Below are positions 37,701 to 50,350 of a DNA stretch of 64,000 nucleotides, one piece after another. A program made the translations under genes and the position numbers. The first letter of the stretch is position 1; the number at the start of each line of letters is the position of its first letter. The DNA comes from Turbatrix aceti (Eukaryota; Nematoda; Chromadorea; Rhabditida; Panagrolaimidae), in contig OZ017769.1 in NCBI GenBank assembly GCA_963969345.1, positions 11,163,725-11,227,724 of the forward strand, written 5' to 3'. The notes beneath the pieces are model-generated. The model made no database searches. It was given only the letters and a program-made list of their open reading frames with translations, and was not told where the DNA came from.

Positions 37701-40700
37701 CGGACTGGACTGCTTCCCACTTTCTATATTGGACTATTTACTACGCGGGAGGGGGGTGGCATAAATCACGGTCAGTTGCCAGTATTTTCATTAATTGTCC
37801 CTAATTCCAGAGTCCACTACATCTACTGACCATCAATGAAATGAGTCCTGAATTTCAATGCGTACGCCAGTTACTGCTTAACCTCATGGTAATGTACACT
37901 AAAAACCACCCATCGTTCGTACAGACGATGAATTCGTGTGCCGAAATTTTTCGTCAGGTTTTGAATTCTCCCCAACATCCTACGGTTAAAAATTGGTGTT
38001 CGGAAATTATGAATGTTGTTAGTGCTCAATTGGTGGGCTTATTTGTGTTTTAGTTGATGCATTTATGTTAGTGTCAAATCTTTTTAGACACAAGAAGATG
38101 ACTCAAAATTCGAAAGCGACGAACGGGTCAATGATGAATATCTTGATGTAAGTTTTTTTATATAATAGTTTTGTCAGATTTGAAAATTTTTCGCATACAC
38201 AAGTTACACACACTGTAGCTGGAGAATTCGGTTACCTGAAAATCTAAAGCCAAATCTGCACAAATGATTTCTTTTTTTCCAAAGCGATTCAAACTTTTTT
38301 CTTGTTTTTTTGTACGATTATATTTTTGGACTAAAACCGAGCTCAGAGAACGCCAAATGTCATCAAAATCTGATAATTCCATTTTCAGCTGCAAGATCAA
38401 ATTATCAGTGGTAGTCTCCCATGTCCACGCGAAGAAGCAGCTCTGCTTGCGTCTATCCAGTTATGCGTCGAAGAAAACTGGCCATCCAACAAGCGAACAC
38501 AGACCATACGCCGGCACTTGCTCAAGGGACAATTCGGTAAGGCCTCGAAGGTCAAAAGTTGACCGCGTCAAAATACATTTTTTGCGTCTATTTTAGGCCG
38601 CATCCGTGACTTGGCTCAAAAAATTATGGTAACGCCCTGGGAAGTTGACCAAAATCTTTACTGCACTCCGCCTCGCGTCCACAGTGATGCTAACGCTGTG
38701 CAGAGGCAATCAACTACTGGGCCACTGGTAGCTGGAACGGGGGTCAGCGGCAACTCCAGCGGAGCACCACCCCCCGACCAGCGACGTCGGGGTTCCCTCG
38801 CTTTGCTGCGTTGCATCTCTGACCAGGATGCCGCCATGTCCCAGGACGTCCAGGCTCTCTGCTTGCCGGTCGACTTGCGTGGTGACCGACGGACTATAAA
38901 GTTGATTAGAGTAAGTACGGTATGCCCCTAGTGGTCGTGCCATGGCACGAACCCCCGTCCCTTTTTTGATTGTTCATCAAACTTGATTCTTCGTTTTTTT
39001 AGGAACGCAAACGCAAACTGTTCCACAGCCGAGTCTACGAAAGCGAAGTTGGAATGAAGAAGCTTTACATCCAGACTGCCAAGAAGTTGCCGGCTTATGG
39101 ATGCAAAGTTTTCCAAGTACGTTTCACGTTCGTAAAATAATTATAGCCAACCCCCATTTTCCAGGTGAAAGAACTACTCCACGGTCGAACTCTCCGAAAG
39201 ACCGCTCGTCTTCTCTGTCTGTCGTCCTCTGTGATCTGTCTTCTTGACAGCGGATCAAAGCTTGTTCTCAAACGTGCCCACGCTTCCACGCTCCAGCAGT
39301 GGCGTGTCGGAGGTGGGGTATCTAAGCACCAGTTACTGCTGGAATTCCGCGGTCACAAGTGGCAGCTTATCGGTTTGTTTTTTCTCCTTTTTTGCAATCA
39401 AAAAGTCAAACAGTCAAAAATGATGAGTAATGTAGTATGCTAGAATTCTAGGAATGCACGTCAGGGAGAGACCATTTTAATCACGTGAAGCAAGCCCGAG
39501 TCAAAAGGGAGTTTCTGTGATGAGTAAGTAAACAAGTATAGAACAAAGGTCACTGATTTGTATCAAGAACCGGACAAAAAATGTGAACAATCTTTGGGTG
39601 TTGTCTATTGTAGGAATTGTAGTTGTCCTGCATGCTATCGTTTTTTAAACTCCTTTAAAACAACTGTTTCGAGAAATCTATAATAACTTTATCACCACCA
39701 TTCCGAAAAAAACAGAGAACAGTCAAATCACAGGGTGGGGTCAATGAATTCAACTCTTATGTTAGCTAACACAAGCAAGCTCCAAAAAATGCGTGCTCGT
39801 TTTCTCCGTGGACAACAGAGTTTTCTTCCTGTCTTTTTTTACGACTGTCTCATGGTGCAAATATTGACTCTTTTCCTCTCGTTTTTTATAAATCATGATT
39901 TTTGACGTGAATAATTCACATCACACCCCCAGCAACAAAAAATTTGTGTTCCCATTTTAGCCCCCTCTTACAACACACTCAAATCCATTTCCATGACATT
40001 GTGGGAAATCATGCAGGCTACAGCGTCTTCGGTTATTCAGAGATCATTCAACTGTGCCATCGATCACAGGCTATCGCTATCCCCTCGTCGATCGGATGCT
40101 TCCCGTACTGCGAGCTATACTTCGTCTTGTTCGATTCCCGGTATTTCATTTGGGGACGAACAGATTACGTTATTCCGTCTCGAGCTTGAGCGATTACAGT
40201 ACATTCTTCATTTCACCGAAGAAGTTGCCTATCAGCTTTCGCTCACGGAATACCAGCTTTTCTACGGCATACAACCACTGGATTTTGCACGGTACGTTGG
40301 ATGTGACGCTGCGAACATTCCTATGGCGGATAATCCTTCTACCGTAAAATCCCTTGTCAAAAGGTTATCCGAAGTCAGTTCCTGGATCACGCACATTATC
40401 ATCAGTCAGCCGACTCATGAAGACCGTAAAAATTGTCTCAGTAACATAATTCGCATCATTGATACGTGTTGGAATATTGGAAATTTCAATGGAGCTATTG
40501 AAATCCTAATGGGGCTTAGAAGTGATAAGTTAAGGCCATTTTGGTTGTCGTTGAAGCATGAAGAACGAGAAAGGTGATTAAGCCATTTCCACTCAATCAA
40601 TTAATTGTTATAAAATTTTCTAGGTACGAAGAACTCATCGACATTTTAATGCCAACCTGCAACGCTGCCCCCTCCATCACCTACCTGGAAGCCGTGCAAC

Positions 40701-43700
40701 GAGCTCTACGAATGCCTCACTGCCGACTCATTCCATTCTTCGGAACTTTTCTACGCGACCTCTACGCCATTGTCAACGAAATCCCAACCATCGTTGTCAT
40801 AGGGAACGAAAGTCAGTGCGAAAAGCTAAACTTCATCAACGACCCTAACGGTGATGACCACTACTCGTCCAACATCGGACCAGCTGGCCTACTCAACACT
40901 GACAAGACGAACCTCATCGGAGTCATCATGGAAAACCTCGAAGTCTTCCACAAGCACAGCCAAGCGTTGCAAAAGCACATTGATCGCGTGAACAATCCAG
41001 AGACCAGTTCAACGCAGGAAGAGTACGTTGATGTCAAGCCCTACGAGCCTGTGCAACCTATTCCAAATTCATCACACGGTGTGACGCTAATTCCGCTGGA
41101 CACACGGCGATTTGACCTGGATATCATTCAACGGGTTCAACACGGCACGACTGTCATCCACTATGATCCGGAGTCCGGACGATCTGTTCTCTGCCGACTT
41201 TTGCTGGATTCAAGCTGCTCGACCATCCGGTGGCACAAAATTTACGGTAGCGGAAATAAGGACAAGGAAATTGCCGGTGTCATGTCAAATGTCAACCTTC
41301 AGACCATTCCGGAGTCAAATAAAGCGACGCAGAGCTCGTATGCCACGCTTCGTCCCCAGGGCGCTGCGTCCACGTCCCTCGAAGAAGGCTTCTTGAGAAC
41401 CAGCTTCATCAAGGCTATCGAGTCAGTTGATCCCTACGACTTAGATATCGAAAACATCTATCGCCGACACAGCGTCGAGGAAATGTCTGTGCCAGTGTCT
41501 TGTTGGACCATCAACGTCGGGTGCATGCTTTCTGACAACGAATTTCTTTACTTTTTGGCACCGCAACAGGTTGCCAACTGTTGGATGACAGCTTTGCAGG
41601 CTGTGGTGAAGTCAATCCGTGAGCAAGAACGCAAGGCAGATCGCCGCGTTCTCTGGCTCAAAAAACTCTACCTACAGTTGTACAGTGACGCTGAGAGAGG
41701 CGATGGGTACATTTCGGACTACAAGAAAATCGGTCCTAAACCAATTGATGCTTTACAGGTAAGAAAATTTAACTATAACGTACACATTAATTAATTAACT
41801 AATGTGCAACCGTAAACTTACAAATTTAGGCATTCGGGGGGAGAGTCGAACGCTGGCGTGGCCTAGCAGTCGGAGCAAACCCTACAATCTCAACGAGCTC
41901 CCGTCCCACAGACTCCACATCCTCCAACGAGGGATCAGGCGCCAAATCCCGGCTCAAGCAAATGACAATTCAAATCACCCGTCGGGTCAAAGGAGCATCC
42001 AGGAATGCATCACGCAGTCAAAGTCCCCAGCCTCAATCACCCCTCGTACGTCCACCTTCCATAAAATCTCAGTTGTCAAGTCAAAGTGGTCCACCGGGTC
42101 CAAACAGTCCCGGCTATCTCCTGAAGCCCCGAGGAGACACTGCAATGAGTGATGCTGGGGATCTGGATTCGCTCTACACACCGAGGTCGCGTACACCAAC
42201 ATCTTCGAGCTACGGCGGTCGATCCGTGGGAGGCAGATCAATCAAATCATGGAGATCACGCGGTGGAGAAACGCCTAATTCAGGATCCATATCCAGTAGC
42301 GGAGCAGTTTCGGGGTTGAATGGATTGAGTGGAAAAGAGTATCAAGAAAAGCCACTGTCCTTTACAGAATTCGTGGAAGTCTTCCGACTTTTTAGCACCC
42401 GAATGCGAAAAGATCTCAAGTAGGAATTTATTTTAAAAAAATATAATGCGGAAACATTTTTGTAGGGACCTATTCAATGAATGCGTGGTCTATTCGACGG
42501 CTACGACGCACGGCAAAACCGGAAGAGAAAAACAATCACCAAGGCTGCAGAGTCGAATGGAGTCTATTTCCTGTCCTCCATTTTCGGACTTTATTCCTAA
42601 CGGTAAATTTTAAATTGCAATTGGTTTTTCCGTCAGTACTTGAACCAAATTAGGATACCCGAAAGTTTCGATTTCGATTGTCAATTCGAATACTCTAAAG
42701 TTTCCGTTCCAGTTCTCGACTCGAACACCCAAAATTTTTTTGATAAAAACTAAACTTTGATTTCCAGACGTCCTAACTAGAAACACAGCCGCACACCAAT
42801 TCCATCTCAACGAAAAGCAACTAAAAATCTACAACGCGCTAGCCGTGGCCTCAGTCTGCAGTACCGGGCTAGTTGATACGTCAAGAAATTCGTTCTTCCT
42901 TACCCCAGCATCGCTCAAGCAATTTGTCTGCACGCAGCAGATGGAACAAATCGACGAAGCATACGCACTCAAACTCATCCAAGAACACGAACCTGACATT
43001 ATGTTCAGAAGCAAGCAACTTATGTCGTTCGAAGGCTTTGTCCGGTACCTTTCCGATCCCAATAACTACGCCTTTGTACCGCAGGCCATTCAACCCAATG
43101 AAAGGGAAATGCAATATCCCCTATCGACGTACTACATCTGTAGCAGTCACAACACATACCTTACGGGACACCAACTCAAAGGTGAGTCGTCCGCGGAGAT
43201 GTATCGTCAGGTGCTGCTTACGGGCTGCCGCTGCATTGAGCTTGACTGCTTTGACGGCGACGACGGACTACCTCTCATCTACCACGGGCATACGTTCACT
43301 TCAAAAATCAATTTCCGGCCTGTTGTTGACATAATCAAGAAAAGCGCCTTTGAAACAAGCAGCCTGCCTGTTATTTTGAGTATCGAAAATCACTGCAGCA
43401 TCCAGCAACAGGCGAAGATGGCTCAGATGTTCAAGACTGCCTTCGGCGAACGGCTAGTGACTAATTTCTTGTTTGACGTCGACTACGGTGACAACCCAAA
43501 GCTGCCATCGCCATGGCAGTTGCAGTACAAAATTCTCGTAAAGAACAAAAAGCTCATCGCCGAGCCGTCCGTCGGGCTTTCCGTCGATCGAACCAGGTAA
43601 CACCCCTATTATCTAACAAAACTAATTTTTAAAGAAATTTCAGATTGGATCTACGGCGAAAAATTTCACGTAGCAGCTATGAGTCAAGCACGATCGATGA

Positions 43701-46369
43701 CGTGGAAGAAGACGAACTCGATGACTACCTCGACGATGAGCCTGACAGCGACGACGACGGTGAATCATCGAAAAAAGACCGCCGTGAAAGCAAGGATTCA
43801 TTCACTTCTATTTCCGTCGTTGAACGAAAAAATTCAGCAAAAAGATGCCGAAAACCAATTGAAACGAGTACATCTGATTTTAAATCTTGTGAAGACGACG
43901 TGCCAACGTCTTGGCAAGCTGGTCGTCGCCCCCTCGGTGGAAAACTACCAACTGGACACCAGATAGCTCAAGAACTCAGTGACTTGGTCATCTACTCGCA
44001 AGCTGTCAAGTTCAAGGGCTTTACGTCGTCTTTTGAAAAGTCTGACGAACTCAACGTCGACTATCCAACGACAAGATCGAGAGGAAATACCGCACATCTG
44101 ACGGCAGTGCCGCCAAGAAGGCAGAAGTCCGCCAGCCAGATATCCACGACAGACAGCCTGAAATCCGAGGATTTGGCGTCGCAGATGATGGCTAGTGGCC
44201 GGCAGAATCCTAATACCTACGCAAGCTGCTATCAGATAACATCCATCACCGAAGCATCGGCGAGGAAGCTCTGTCGCAAGCATCCCCTCCGATGCATCCA
44301 GTACACTCAGGATCAGATCATGCGAACGTACCCTGGAGGCATGAGAATCGATTCGTCAAACTTTAATCCAGTTCAATTCTGGCAATTTGGACTGCAGATG
44401 GTCGCTCTCAACTACCAGACTGCCGATGTCGCAATGACCGTCAACGCTGCGATGTTTGAGCAGTCTGGCTCGTGTGGATACGCTCTGAAACCTAAAGTTC
44501 TTTGGGAGCCATCAACTCCGCTCTACGGTAAATTCAACCCGCTCAGCAAGGATCTCGCCAACTCGTCAGCCTTGATTCTGCAAGTTACGGTCCTCAGCGG
44601 ACAATACGTATGCCCCGGGCAATTCGGGTCTAGCCCGTACCTCGAAATCGAGCTTATCGGCATTCCAGGTGACTGCTGCAAAGAAAAGACCAAAATTGTA
44701 GCCAGAAATGCTGTAAACCCAATTTGGAATCACACAGCACGATTTCGGATAACATTTGTCGACCTCGCATTCCTGCGCATCGCTGTTTGTGACAACGCCT
44801 CAAACGGCCGGGTAGTATCGCAGCGAGTCGTGCCTGTAAAGTGCCTGCGACCGGGATACCGCCACCTGCCGCTCAGAACGCCGGCAAATCAGCCCCTAGA
44901 CCAGGCCATGCTCTTCCTCAGGTCGAGATTTGAGCTCGAAGAACACATCTATCTGCATGAAGATGACAGCCAAAAATTTGTGAATCTAGAGCCAGAACTG
45001 AACTATCAAATCGTCAAAATTGATCCGGAAGCGCAAATAAAACCTCTATCGATACTGAGACGACAAATATTTGTCATCAGAATTCAGGGTGTATACAACG
45101 ATGACACACCCGTAATTGTACACGCAGAATCAAGCAGCACGGTCAAAAATGTTATTCAATTAGTGAGTTTTTTGGGCATACAAAACACGAAAAAATGTGA
45201 AATAATCAAAAAAAGAACGGTTACGGTCAAAGTATGAAAACCACAAAGGAATTGAAAACAGAAGCATTTGCCAAAAATTCTGAAAATTTTTGCCTTCAAG
45301 AACCCCCAAAACTGCATTCCCTACGAAACCCTTTATAGATTACTGTATGTTTTAGGCCTTAAATAACGCCGGAAAGATGTCCGAAAGCGCAGAGGATTAT
45401 TTCCTCTTCGAAGAAGGCGTCATGACGCCCTCCGAAGCAACCGCCATGGGCATCGTGGGTGCCGGTGACACGGAATTCACGACCACGCAACGCATGCTAC
45501 CTCCCAACGAGCCGATCATGGACGCCGTCGCGTGCTGGAACGGGTCGACGCGTCGCTTCCAGCTCCGCAAGCGTAGTTCCGATCCGAGTGGTCGTGCGTG
45601 GATTACGTCAATCATCAAATCCGGTACAATATCTTCCAATTCATCAGGACCCATCTCGAGCAGTGGATCGACAGCCAAAAAGGTCAGCGACTGGGTCGAG
45701 CAGGCCATTCGCTCGAGCGGAGCTGTATCACCGTCCGCTTCCGGAGTCGTAGTGCCCCACCACGGAACCAGATCCTTCGACACCGAGGCGGTCGAAGTCT
45801 CGTCCATGGACTACCTCGAACCGGGTGGATTGCCCCAGCGTGCCAAGAGCATGGGTAAATGTTTTGACCCAATTGCACCCTATACACCAACATTTTTTGT
45901 TTCAGGAGAAACGTTTTTGATCTGTATCCACAACGTGAGCGACAATCACCCCTATGCCATCCTACGGACCAGTATCAATAACACAGCAACGGATATCATC
46001 AAACAAATCATGATCAAGACCCAGCGCTACGATGCGAATGAGAATGAATATGTCCTGGTTGAAGAACTTCGAGACAATCCATCCGAATTCAGCATGCCAC
46101 CCCCGGGAAAGCTACTCGAAATGACTACAATTCGAAAATCAGCCTACCGTGTTTTGGAACACGACGAAAACGTCTGGAAGGCACAGAGCAGGTGGAGCGG
46201 AGCCGGAAGGTTTCTGCTCGAGAAGAAGGAGGACGTCGAGGGACATCAGCGTCTCAAGACCGATGTCTGCCGAAAGATAAGCCTAAACAACGTTCGTTCG
46301 TCGATTAATATTCCAAGAAGGATTTCGCGGTTTGGAAAATCCATTACAATTGATAATGGGAAAAATTAG
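31718..46369 (+). CDS. plc-1: Ankyrin-FERM-RasGEF-phospholipase C-epsilon giant protein
   Basis: My model has 23 exons, all GT-AG and phase-consistent: 31718-31859, 32659-32816, 33359-33960, 34008-34417, 34464-34816, 34992-35172, 35220-36449, 36496-36869, 36929-37672, 37811-38032, 38088-38147, 38389-38536, 38597-38910, 39003-39116, 39165-39372, 39961-40573, 40624-41758, 41830-42419, 42466-42602, 42768-43596, 43644-45162, 45356-45854, 45906-46369 (about 3681 residues). Residues ~100-310: ankyrin-type repeats (e.g. LLVAYGADINAADDDGNAPL). ~440-760: armadillo-like helices. ~800-1400: Ser/Pro-rich linker. ~1490-1775: FERM-like F1-F3. ~1815-2090: RasGEF. ~2110-2290: PH-like. ~2540-2690: EF-like. 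~2695-2840: PLC X with SSHNTYL, CIELDCFDGD, YHGHTF and SIENHCS catalytic segments, followed by an acidic linker. ~2970-3140: Y. Then C2, RA1 and RA2. The C-terminal ~1930 residues are plc-1/PLCE1: PIP2 hydrolysis controlled by Ras/Rap. The symbol applies to that half. Exon 6 has two nearby acceptors; I chose the one keeping the frame. AATAAA at 46426-46431. Confidence 0.85.
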
Positions 46370-47048
46370 GAAACATAATGATGTAAAAATTTGACATATC
46401 ATGTTTTGTACATAGTTTGAGCGAGAATAAAGGTTTTTGTCATTGTATTGAGTATCGAACTTTGCAAGTAGTAGAAGACACTTGAAGTGATGTACACAAT
46501 ACAAATTTTTTGTCTTAAAATTAAGTAATGCTCCAAATTAAACTAAATTAAACTTGGATCTAAAAATGCCTCCCGTTTTTGACCATTGTATCGGTGGCCT
46601 GTTAAAAATCCTGATGCTCACACGTGCCACGAATCTTTTAGTGCTTTTTTGAAGTGCATGATCATAAAAAACAAAAAAATTTACTTTTTTGAATGACAAA
46701 ATGATAATTTTTGTTTCTATCTAAAAAAATTCTTTTGGGTTAATCATCGAAACTGTCATTATTATTAGTGATATCAGAATAGCATCCTGATATCAGTATC
46801 ATATCATGATAGTGTTTGGAACTATCAAAAAACTGTATCAGCCAAACACTAATCCGCAATCAGCATATCCGCATATCAGACGAAAATACGATGAAATGCG
46901 CAAAATGAACGAAATTACAATCATAAAAAAAAACTGAAAAACCTCTTTTGTAACGTGAAAAGTGCATCTTCAGTTATCCTGACGCGATTTACGTTTTTAT
47001 TTCACAAAACGTATGTATGTTGAATTATCAACAACTTAGACAACAAAA
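46370..47048. other. Convergent intergenic region
   Basis: It lies between the 3' ends of the giant plus-strand gene and the minus-strand phosphatase. It holds AATAAA for the former (46426-46431) and a minus-strand AATAAA for the latter (46996-47001). A 9-bp inverted repeat TGATATCAG (46769-46777 and 46787-46795) is present. No gene. Confidence 0.6.
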
Positions 47049-47824
47049 TTAAGAAAACGCTGGTAATCCATATTTTTCGGGTTTGAAGGCTTCAATTGAG
47101 TCGATAATTTCGGCAACCTTAGGCTTGAGGTCGACGACTGATTTATCCCAGTCAGACGTCTTGTACTCTGGCTGGGGTACAAAGACGACGGTACATTTCG
47201 CTGCAATTGCTGAACGTGCACCGTTGGCTGAGTCCTCGAAGACGAGGACGTTGTGTGGAGCGCTGGGGAGAGGCTTGAAGCGCTTCATTGTCACAAGGTA
47301 AGGGTCGGGTGCGGGCTTACCCCGTTTGACCTCCGGATCTGAGCCACACTTGACGATCAGAGGAAAGAGAGGGATGACATCGGAGCTTTGGGGGGCTTTG
47401 ATTCTGAAAAAAAGACACTTTCTTAATTTTTTAGAGGGGTAAAAACTTACCTGAATTCCTCATCGTCAGAAGAAGTACAAACGGCAATCGGAATGCCCTT
47501 ATCCACGAGATGATGAACCAGACGTTTCACGCCAGGCATCGTCTTGCCCGTCGGATAGAGATCCCTGCACCTGCATTCGTAGAGCTCGATGTACTCCTGC
47601 CACTTTACTTTGTCACTGAGATTTGTGACATTGAGTAGCCAATTAATGCCGTCCTGGGTTGTGCGACCCATCATGCCCTGCTTGTAGAAGTTGTTGTACC
47701 TCAGGCCATTGCCGACGTGCTGTAAGGCGTAGTCGTCGGCTTCAAAGTAGATTCTCTCGGTGTCCTGAATGAGACCGTCAAAGTCAAAGATTACGTGCGT
47801 AATTGCGGGGACGTTATTGTTCAT
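47049..47824 (-). CDS. HAD-family phosphatase, pseudouridine-5'-phosphatase type
   Basis: Two exons (47824-47451, 47403-47049) in phase give 242 residues, close to the usual 230-250. HAD motif I, DFDGLIQDTE, is at about 14-23 with both catalytic Asp; motif II is VCTSSDDEEF; the Lys of motif III lies in KRGKPAPDPY; motif IV is VFEDSANGARSA. The alpha-helical cap with GMMGRTTQDGINWLL fits the HDHD1/PUDP (GS1-like) branch, which dephosphorylates pseudouridine 5'-monophosphate in the cytosol; close relatives act on other sugar phosphates. The ATG at 47824 was chosen because the family starts just before motif I; the open frame extends further upstream without similarity. It is the third of three minus-strand genes in a row. 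A minus-strand AATAAA lies about 48 bp after the stop. Confidence 0.9.
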
Positions 47825-48375
47825 GGTAGTATTCGGAAAATGGAAACAAAATACGGCCCAGTCAACCTTAAATAACTCGATGAATTCTTCAATGAGAAGG
47901 GTTACTGTGAGAAAAAGCTGTCTGACCTTCAAGCGCTCACCGCAAAAGGAAGTAGTCGATCTGACACTACTATGACTGGTCGCAAGAGCAAGCAATTGTA
48001 TGCACACACCAAACACGGTGAAACTGAGATACCATCGCATAGGCAATATGTTAATTCTTATTTGGCATGACATCTCACCACAACAATGAAGATAGTCGAA
48101 ATCTGGTTCATGGACTACGATAAGCAAAGGGTGAACTGTACCGGCAATGCCGCATGTCATTCCCAACAAGATTCAAACAGTTTTCCTGGCAAGAAGCCAC
48201 GGACACAAAGTTGTCCAATCCCAATAATTCCCTATAGCTATAGGGCAAAACTTTTCGTTTTGTTTTCAATTTCTTAGCGCGCTGCCTTACCTGATTTACG
48301 TTTTTAGTTTACCAGAACTTTTAACACACATATCGTGAATTTCATTTTTAAATTAAACAAAAACAAAAAAACAAG
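47825..48375. other. Intergenic region
   Basis: It lies between two minus-strand genes. It includes a perfect 16-bp palindrome, CCCTATAGCTATAGGG, at 48230-48245. No gene seen. Confidence 0.6.
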
Positions 48376-48972
48376 TTAATGACGAGTGCCTCGCTTCTTA
48401 GCAGCCTCGAGCATCTCGTCCTGAAGAACTTCCATGATTTCGAGGCGCTGATGGGTGATTGCGTCGCGATCAAAGCTGAAAAACAATTTGAGGGTTATTT
48501 AAAAAAATCACTTGTTAAAGACGCTTACATAACAGTGGGTTTCTTCCAATAATTGTTGCGGATACGTTGCCAATCCCAGGGGGCCTTGTCTTGGCCTGCA
48601 AAAAACTGTCCTAAGGGTCGGAAATTCAAAAAAAAACGTACTCCTGTCCAGCCAGACTTCAACCTTCTCAAAGCTGTAGTACACTGCACCGCAGAAGATG
48701 GCAAACCAAAAGCCGACTAAGAAAAAAATGGGGTAAACCTCGTAGGCGTGGCCCAGCTTGCGAGAGAGCGCGCGGATAGCCGTATCTCCGGGCTTAGCAG
48801 GATTGGAGTAGCGGCTGTCGCGGGAGACATCGCGACGGTAATTGAAGAAGCCTTCGGTGTTGGCGAGAGGCTTGAGCTGGATCTTGGCAGGCTTGAACCG
48901 GATCGTCGAGGCCAGGCTTCGACGGGAGACTACGCTGAACACAAAAGCAGGTGAACGCATGCAGAGCGACAT
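48376..48972 (-). CDS. NDUFA4-like mitochondrial inner-membrane protein
   Basis: Three exons (48972-48642, 48595-48529, 48475-48376) agree in phase and give 165 residues. The N-terminus is rich in Arg, Ser and Ala without acids (MRSPAFVFSVVSRRSLAS), like a mitochondrial targeting peptide. One membrane span lies at about 80-100 (YPIFFLVGFWFAIFCGAVYY), followed by EVWLDRS...APWDWQRIRNNYW. That WxDRxxxxPW pattern right after the single span is typical of the NDUFA4/NMES1 family, a respiratory-chain accessory subunit (complex IV/I). The protein is about twice the usual length (~80), with an N-terminal extension and an extra C-terminal helix (HQRLEIMEVLQDEMLEAAKKR). Starts at 48972 or 48960 are both possible. 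It lies about 350 bp downstream of the PP1-like gene on the same strand. Confidence 0.75.
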
Positions 48973-49322
48973 GACGTGCAGAAAAACGAAAATTGCAAGA
49001 AAAGGAAAAAAAAGACGAATGAGAGAAATACGACCGCTTTTTTTCACCATACAACAAGCATATTCTCGACACGAAAAATGAGGTGACACTGTTGTTGTCG
49101 TCTTTGCCTAACGCTCAACGCGATTCATTTGTTTTATCGGCATAAACACTTTTATCACCGAATCTGGCATACAACATATACTTATCACAACGATAAAACA
49201 CTTTTCGATAGCCATACATATATTAATGTAAAATTTTAACGGGGGTTTTCTATTTCAATTTCATACCATGGTTTTTCGCTCACCATTAACAGGAACGAAA
49301 AGAATTATTTATTGCATTATGA
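48973..49322. other. Short intergenic spacer
   Basis: It separates two minus-strand genes. A minus-strand AATAAA at 49308-49313 serves the PP1-like gene upstream. No other feature seen. Confidence 0.6.
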
Positions 49323-50350
49323 TCAGTTTTTACACGGCAGCGTTTTTACGACTTTGGTTTGGGCACGTCCCGGTGTGGGCCTCAACACGACAAACGAACA
49401 CGTCAGATCTTCTTCAACGTTCATAATAGCCGCTGCATTGTCGAACTGACCTGCAAGATGCCACTTTTACCCCTTGGATGACTTCCTGGCAACATACCAC
49501 AGTAATGAGGAGCCGAAAATATCGTAACCAGCTTCCGGTTGCCGAAGAACTCGTATCCGTCTTGCACAACCTGATGGGCGCGGGCAACCATGTCTACCTT
49601 GAGTTTTTGGCACAACTGTGCGAGAATATCCGCGCCGAAGCCATACGACGCTCCACGCATGTTGGCCTGAAATCCCGAAAGTCCAGGCACGGGATCTGCC
49701 CAGAGCAGGTCCATTTCGAGGGTTTGACCCGTGGCTTCGGTTGGTCGCTTGATGGCCTTGAGTTGTTCCAGTGACTCGAGCAGAGGCGAGAGACCACCGT
49801 GCATGCAGAGTATCTTGTCACCGACCACAGCGCTGAGGGGCATGACGCGGAACGTGTCCTGGAAAGCCTCCCATACCCTTGCAGAGTACCGACGACTGCA
49901 TTCCTCCAAAAAGCCGTAAACCTTGTTGACGTTTGCGCACTCGTGGTTGCCTCGAAGCATAAAAAAGTTGTTTGGAAATTTGACCTTATAGCAGAGTAGA
50001 AGCATGATGTTTTCGAGGTTCTGGCGCCCCCGGTCGACGTAGTCACCGAGAAAGAGGTAGGTAGTCAACGGAGGGAAGCCGCACCGGTTCATAATCCGCA
50101 GCAGGTCGCCATACTGACCATGTGTATCGCCGCAGATCTTGAGCGGTGGTTCGACCTCGACAAGTGGAGGTTGGCTCAGGAAGATCCCTTTAGCTTTGAC
50201 TAAAAATACGATTTTTTAAAATTTGAACTGAAAACTGCACCAACCACAAAGTCCAATGACGTCGGGCTCCTTGATTGTAGCCGTAATCGGCTTGTCGGGT
50301 TCAAAAATGCTGAGTAGTCGAATAATGATGTTATCAATGGATAACGCCAT
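49323..50350 (-). CDS. PP1-type serine/threonine phosphatase catalytic subunit
   Basis: Three exons (50350-50245, 50199-49498, 49450-49323) in phase give 311 residues, near PP1 length (about 320-330). Signature motifs: GDTHGQ at 59-64 (metal-binding Asp and His), FLGDYVDRG, the [11 protein letters not shown] metal/catalytic block, CMHGGLSP, and [14 protein letters not shown] split by a 47-bp intron. All metal-ligand positions that I can check are present. The start [17 protein letters not shown] matches the beginning of PP1 helices. Compared with canonical PP1 it has Thr where Ile is usual in GDIHG, several substitutions, and an unusual C-terminal tail lacking the PP1 TPPR motif. That suggests one of the divergent, lineage-specific PP1 paralogues common in nematodes, often germline-expressed (the expression is inference). 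The frame read through the last intron gives a wrong C-terminus. Confidence 0.92.
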
